From Ruminococcaceae bacterium UBA2656 (GTDB taxonomy: Bacteria > Bacillota > Clostridia > Oscillospirales > Acutalibacteraceae), in assembly GCA_002359465.1 (NCBI GenBank), contig DENA01000016.1, positions 178,310 through 204,336 on the forward strand: DNA of 26,027 nt, written 5' to 3'. Shown here piece after piece: positions 22,382-26,027 of this stretch (within the stretch, counting starts at the first letter, position 1; each line of letters starts with the position of its first letter). The notes below the pieces were generated by a model. The model ran no database searches, was not told where the DNA came from, and saw nothing but the letters and a program-made list of their open reading frames with translations. The translations under genes and the position numbers were made by a program.

Positions 22382-22417
22382 GCAGGGGAGGAAATCCTTT
22401 TGGATTTCCTCCCCTGC
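22382..22417 (+). terminator. lexA terminator
   Basis: A perfect 16-bp inverted repeat, GCAGGGGAGGAAATCC / GGATTTCCTCCCCTGC, has a TTTT loop. It lies in the gap of two convergent genes. The T-run is delayed (ATATATCTTTTT). Confidence 0.7.
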
Positions 22418-22430
22418 GGCATATATCTTT

Positions 22431-23018
22431 TTATGTATCTTCCCTGACTAAAACGGCCCGCACCGGGGAAGCCTCCGCTCCGCCCAGAAGAAGGGGCAGA
22501 GCAATCAGCGTGTAATCACCCGGCTCTACTTTGGACAGGTCAAGCCCCTCCAAAATCGGCACATCTGCCCCCAGCAGCTCTTTGTGCGCCGGAAAAGCGT
22601 CGTCATCCTCCGTTTCAATGCTCAAAGCATCCGTGCCGGCCAGAAGAATTCCTGCGGCTGTCAGCGCAAAAGCGCCGCTTTGGGAAAGAAACGCCTGCCC
22701 GCCGCCTTTGAAAAGAATCATCTTTTTAGCGGACGGCAGGATGCTATCTATATCGGCGCCGGTAATCATCCCCGTTGCCTCTACAACGGTGCATTCGCCC
22801 GTCAGATGCGCCGGATCCAGCTGGTCGATCGTTTTGCCATCCTCAATAAAATGGCGCGGTGCGTCAATGTGGGTTGCACTGTGGCAGCCCGTGTAAAAAC
22901 CTGAAAGATTGTAGACGTCGCCCAGTTCCATCCGGCGCACTAGGTCGCGGTAAGGTTCCGGATCGCCCGGATAAACCGGAGCGGAAAAAAGTTCCCGTGA
23001 CACGTCGATCATCTTCAT
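22431..23018 (-). CDS. cyclase-family protein (kynurenine formamidase-like metal hydrolase)
   Basis: The 195-residue protein has the cyclase/KynB signature: H46-x3-H50-x-D52-x3-H56 in CHSATHIDAPRHF, which binds the metal, and an early YPGDPEPY substrate loop. The centre holds EATGMITGADI and the end ALPLLLGGAEASPVRAVLV, as in small clostridial members. Relatives hydrolyse N-formylkynurenine or other amides and lactones. AGAGGTG precedes the ATG. The gene follows the MTA/SAH nucleosidase gene by 15 bases, so both are in one operon. Substrate unknown; with no kynurenine pathway nearby, formamidase is not assumed. Confidence 0.82.
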   Translation of the reverse strand: MKMIDVSRELFSAPVYPGDPEPYRDLVRRMELGDVYNLSGFYTGCHSATHIDAPRHFIEDGKTIDQLDPAHLTGECTVVEATGMITGADIDSILPSAKKMILFKGGGQAFLSQSGAFALTAAGILLAGTDALSIETEDDDAFPAHKELLGADVPILEGLDLSKVEPGDYTLIALPLLLGGAEASPVRAVLVREDT

Positions 23019-23033
23019 GTCTTACACCTCTTT

Positions 23034-23723
23034 TTAGATACCGGGCAATATGTTTTTGATAAGCTCCGCGGTTTTATGCGCGGATGAAATAGCAAAGGCG
23101 GCGAAATCGATATTGGCCGCATCATCCGCATTGTCTGAGATAGCGCGGATGACGACAAAATCGACATGATTGATATAGCACACCTGCGCGATGCTTCCGC
23201 CTTCCATTTCACATGCGGACGCCTTAAATTCCAGCGCGATGTTTTTCAGTTTATCCGCGCTGCTGATAAACTGATCGCCTGTGGCGATTACGCCGACATG
23301 CACGCCTTCTCCATAAATTTTCCTCGCAGTGGATACAACAAGATCAACCAGCCTGCTGCTTGCCGGAATCGTAATAATATTCAGACCGCTGATCAGGCCT
23401 TTCTCGTCCCCAATCGCAGTGGTGTCCATATCATGCTGCACCAGCCCGCTTGAAACAACAATGTCCCCGATATGGATGTTCTCACCGATTCCGCCGGCCA
23501 CCCCGACATTAATGACCGCACTGGGCTGATACTTTAATATCATTGTCTGCGCACAGATCGCCGCAGCCACTTTTCCAACTCCACATTTGGCAACAACGCA
23601 GTCGATATTTTCGATTTTTCCTTTATAATAAACTACTTCACTGATTGTCTGCGTGATTTTATCCGACATTGCAGCAATTAAATTTTCAACCTCAACCGTC
23701 ATGGCCCCAATAATTCCGATCAT
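23034..23723 (-). CDS. mtnN: 5'-methylthioadenosine/S-adenosylhomocysteine nucleosidase
   Basis: The 229-residue protein has all landmarks of this enzyme, which splits adenine from methylthioadenosine, S-adenosylhomocysteine and 5'-deoxyadenosine. Landmarks are GIIGAMTVEVE at the start with the catalytic glutamate, CGVGKVAAAICAQ, INVGVAGGIGENIHIGDIVVSSG, ACEMEGGSIAQVC with the ribose-binding glutamate, and VIRAISDNADD with the catalytic aspartate. GAGGTG lies six to seven bases before the ATG. It recycles SAM by-products and feeds methionine salvage or autoinducer-2 precursors. First gene of the operon with the cyclase-family hydrolase. Confidence 0.93.
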   Translation of the reverse strand: MIGIIGAMTVEVENLIAAMSDKITQTISEVVYYKGKIENIDCVVAKCGVGKVAAAICAQTMILKYQPSAVINVGVAGGIGENIHIGDIVVSSGLVQHDMDTTAIGDEKGLISGLNIITIPASSRLVDLVVSTARKIYGEGVHVGVIATGDQFISSADKLKNIALEFKASACEMEGGSIAQVCYINHVDFVVIRAISDNADDAANIDFAAFAISSAHKTAELIKNILPGI

Positions 23724-23855
23724 AGCCGCACCTCAGCCTTCCTTTAAACAATAATATATAGCAATTTGAAATACCACTGGAAAAATGGATGTTATTGTCC
23801 CCGGCAAAAGTGGGGAAAATAAGGAAATTCATTCCACTGCGAACAAGTTTGCCGC

Positions 23856-24473
23856 TTATAAAGAAAGAATATCCTGGGGTTGTTTCAGGGCATACACCGG
23901 AGAGATTTTTTCCGGAACACGGCATCCCCACAATGCAAGCGCAAAGTCCACTCCTGCGCCCTTAGCGCAGTCACAGTCATAAACCGAATCCCCTATGTAA
24001 AGGACTTCCTTTTTATCTGCCTGTGTCAATTCCAGATATTTCAGCATAGGCCCCGCATTCGGCTTATGTTCAGCAGAGTCCTCGGCACAAATGATATGCT
24101 CAAAATAACTGTTGAGCCCCAAAGGGGAAAAGGCACTTTGAAATTCTTCTCGCGTGCGTGAAGTAATAATCCCCAGTTTGACTTTTTCCTTTTTGAGCTG
24201 TGACAGTGTGGGAGTAATTCCGTCGAATAGCTTCAAGGTATATGCAAATTTCTGTTCCAGATCACCCCACAGGTGAAGAATTTCATCAATACGATCTACT
24301 TTCATCTGCTCCAGGGCATCATATCCCGGTATTCCAAGCGCAAAATGCAGTTCTTCTATAGGATACATTTTTCCTTGAATTGTAAAAAGTGCCTTCTGAA
24401 ACGACAAAAGAACCGCATCCTCACTGTCGAGCAGGGTACCGTCTACATCAAAAACGACGTGGGTATATTTCAT
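23856..24473 (-). CDS. HAD-family hydrolase, pyrophosphatase PpaX/phosphoglycolate phosphatase-like
   Basis: The start is ATG 24473 (MKYTHVVFDVDGTLLDSE), with AAAGG ten bases upstream; the frame continues upstream from a GTG without a binding site. The 205-residue protein has DVDGT, the motif 2 threonine/serine in LGIITSRTREEF, the lysine of AEHKPNAGPML, and GDSVYDCDCAKGAG. The helical cap (YPIEELHFALGIPGYDAL) is typical of the PpaX/Gph group. It should dephosphorylate a small metabolite. A consensus promoter lies directly upstream. Paralogous in type to the HAD gene at 19173 but not closely similar. Confidence 0.82.
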   Translation of the reverse strand: MKYTHVVFDVDGTLLDSEDAVLLSFQKALFTIQGKMYPIEELHFALGIPGYDALEQMKVDRIDEILHLWGDLEQKFAYTLKLFDGITPTLSQLKKEKVKLGIITSRTREEFQSAFSPLGLNSYFEHIICAEDSAEHKPNAGPMLKYLELTQADKKEVLYIGDSVYDCDCAKGAGVDFALALWGCRVPEKISPVYALKQPQDILSL

Positions 24474-24582
24474 TACTGTGTTACCTTTCTCATCTATGAC
24501 TGCATGATCCTTATTCACCGGCAGTCAGATACAAATTTAAGCAGGATGACTGTTTCAAAGATTTAATTTTCTCACATTCATT

Positions 24583-24611
24583 ATTATAGGTAACCAAACG
24601 ATATCTGTCAA
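24583..24611 (-). promoter_or_regulatory. consensus promoter of the HAD gene
   Basis: On the minus strand, TTGACA and TATAAT are perfect, with a 17-base spacer. It gives a leader of about 105 bases before the ATG at 24473. Confidence 0.88.
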
Positions 24612-24656
24612 GTTTTACAAAGTTCAGGTGACAGTTTGCGACAAGATAACAATAGC

Positions 24657-24687
24657 AAAAAAACCGCCTGTCTTTCGACAAACGGCT
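24657..24687 (-). terminator. rRNA operon terminator
   Basis: On the minus strand, GCCGTTTGTC pairs fully (with G-U pairs) with GACAGGCGGT around GAAA, followed by T7. It lies seven bases after tRNA-Asn. Confidence 0.85.
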
Positions 24688-24693
24688 TCTATC

Positions 24694-24769
24694 TGGCTCC
24701 CCAAGTTGGACTCGAACCAACGACCCTGCGGTTAACAGCCGCATGCTCTACCGGCTGAGCTATTGAGGA
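24694..24769 (-). tRNA. tRNA-Asn (GTT)
   Basis: A 76-nt cloverleaf on the minus strand with acceptor TCCTCAA / TTGGGGA, discriminator G and encoded CCA. The D arm is AGCTCAGCCGGTAGAGC, the anticodon loop CTGTTAA with GTT, and the T loop GGTTCGAGTCC. Last gene of the rRNA operon, nine bases from 5S. Confidence 0.95.
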
Positions 24770-24777
24770 ATATTTGT

Positions 24778-24893
<116 letters not shown>

Positions 24894-24906
24894 TTATTTA
24901 CTTTTA

Positions 24907-25433
24907 ATTCTCCGACTCGGTGTAAACAAAAACTGATTGCTGCAAAACAGAAATTGGTGACCCGTGGGAGGACTTTGCAGTCGGCACACGCCTACGGCGA
25001 TTACCTCAGAGAGCCAGTAAAAATCTTTATCTTTATTTTCCTGTGAAAGACCGGAGTTCGATTCTCCGACTCGGTGCAAACAAAAACTGATTGCTGCAGA
25101 ACAGAAATTGGTGACCCGTGGGAGGACTTTGCAGTCGGCACACGCCTACGGCGATTACCTCAGAGAGCCAGTGAAAATCTTTATCTTTGTTTTCCTGTGA
25201 AAGACCGGAGTTCGATTCTCCGACTCGGTGTAAACAAAAACTGATTGCTGCAGAACAGAAATTGGTGACCCGTGGGAGGACTTTACAGTCGGCACACGCC
25301 TACGGCGATTACCTCAGACAGCCACTTGGAATCCCTGCCTTTGCTTTCCTGTGGAAGATCGGAGTTCGATTCTCCGACTCGGTGTAAACAAAAACTGATT
25401 GCTGCAGAACAGAAATTGGTGACCCGTGGGAGA
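24907..25433. repeat. 154-bp tandem repeat array (three units plus a partial) with tRNA fragments
   Basis: ATTCTCCGACTCGG recurs at 24907, 25061, 25215 and 25369, exactly 154 bases apart each time. Units 1 and 2 differ at a few bases; unit 3 diverges in its last third. The fourth copy is cut after TGGTGACCCGTGGGAG (25417-25432), where the real tRNA-Glu continues. Each unit contains that same 16-base piece, which is the CCA end, acceptor arm and half of the T stem of tRNA-Glu, plus GGAGTTCGATTCTCC, a T-arm in the opposite orientation. The period is not a multiple of three and frames change between units, so no protein is encoded. It fills most of the 23S-5S spacer. Confidence 0.9.
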
Positions 25434-25491
25434 ATCGAACTCCCGTTATCGGCGTGAGAGGCCGGTGTCTTAACCGCTTGACCAACGGGCC
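25417..25491 (-). tRNA. tRNA-Glu (CTC)
   Basis: A 75-nt cloverleaf on the minus strand: acceptor GGCCCGT / ACGGGTC, discriminator A, encoded CCA. The anticodon loop CTCTCAC gives CTC (codon GAG), and the T arm is GGGAGTTCGATTCTCCC. The first anticodon-stem pair looks like a C-A mismatch. It lies between 23S and 5S, adjoining the repeat array. Confidence 0.9.
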
Positions 25492-25553
25492 ATATCTTTC
25501 ATACAGTCAGATGCAGAGGTCAGAGGCTCCTAACCCCTGTTCCGACTTCTTAA

Positions 25554-25629
25554 TGGTGCACCATCAGGGACTCGAACCCGGGACACCCTGATTAAGAGTC
25601 AGGTGCTCTACCAACTGAGCTAATGGTGC
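25554..25629 (-). tRNA. tRNA-Lys (CTT)
   Basis: A 76-nt cloverleaf on the minus strand: acceptor GCACCAT / ATGGTGC, discriminator A, encoded CCA. The D arm is AGCTCAGTTGGTAGAGC, the anticodon loop CTCTTAA with CTT, and the T arm GGGTTCGAGTCCC. First gene after 23S in the operon. Confidence 0.95.
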
Positions 25630-25757
25630 ATATGGCAGGTTGAGCCTGCACGCTCCGGATTTTCATCCGTCTGCTCTTATTTACCAAAAAAGTATACACT
25701 GAAAACTGAATAAAGGGAAGGAAGCAGAAGTAAGAAATAGAGGGTTGCCAAGAAAAT

Positions 25758-26027
<270 letters not shown>

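Noticed and set aside
24907..25433. Repeat array as a CRISPR locus
   Set aside because: The whole 154-base unit repeats, with no short repeat and unique spacers, and no cas genes are present.
24894..25457. Open frames of 60-90 codons across the repeat array
   Set aside because: The period is not a multiple of three, the frames run through tRNA fragments and none has a ribosome binding site.

Overview
The window looks like a piece of chromosome from a low-to-mid GC, Gram-positive clostridium of the Oscillospiraceae/Ruminococcaceae type. The evidence is strong AGGAGG-type ribosome binding sites, several TTG starts, a T-box leader, a gram-positive LexA, a secreted protein with a dockerin-like tail, an M23 protein resembling the sporulation protein SpoIIQ, and an rRNA operon with tRNA genes. 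The species cannot be fixed from the sequence alone.

Left part (1 to about 8640) is accessory DNA. It opens with the 3' part of an XRE regulator and a coupled 38-codon frame. Three DJ-1/PfpI superfamily genes follow on the minus strand: a plain DJ-1 protein, a DJ-1 protein with a C-terminal beta-rich domain, and a GlxA-type DJ-1/AraC regulator. A broken MarR regulator lies among them. Next comes a visibly AT-rich stretch with a CD3324-family protein, a P-loop kinase and nucleotidyltransferase pair, a decayed cysteine-rich KTR gene, an internally deleted Tn916-ORF9-like regulator, and a Mef-like efflux gene plus intact KTR gene. The efflux gene sits behind a consensus promoter, an 8-codon leader peptide ending Arg-Ile-Arg and stacked hairpins, the layout of a macrolide-sensing attenuator. 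This stretch ends at the 3' end of rlmD (rumA), a known insertion point for integrative elements.

Middle part (8646 to about 18306) is chromosomal: rlmD on the minus strand, then on the plus strand a Trp-specific T-box and trpB (TrpB2 type), a candidate small RNA or attenuated leader, a dockerin-tailed secreted protein, a left-handed beta-helix protein, a pyridoxamine kinase-like gene, and a coupled pair encoding an FHA-SEDS (FtsW/RodA) fusion and a class B penicillin-binding protein.

Right part (18339 to 26027) is mostly minus strand: a HAD phosphatase and FUSC-family membrane protein operon, a Usp-like protein, a SpoIIQ-like M23 protein, divergent lexA with a possible SOS box, a cyclase-family hydrolase with MTA/SAH nucleosidase, and a second HAD phosphatase. 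The end holds the 3' side of an rRNA operon read on the minus strand: 23S (partial), tRNA-Lys, tRNA-Glu, a 154-bp tandem repeat array carrying tRNA fragments, 5S, tRNA-Asn, terminator. The most notable signals are the macrolide-type attenuator, the tRNA-fragment repeat array inside an unusually long 23S-5S spacer, the C-rich small RNA candidate after trpB, and the DJ-1 gene trio.
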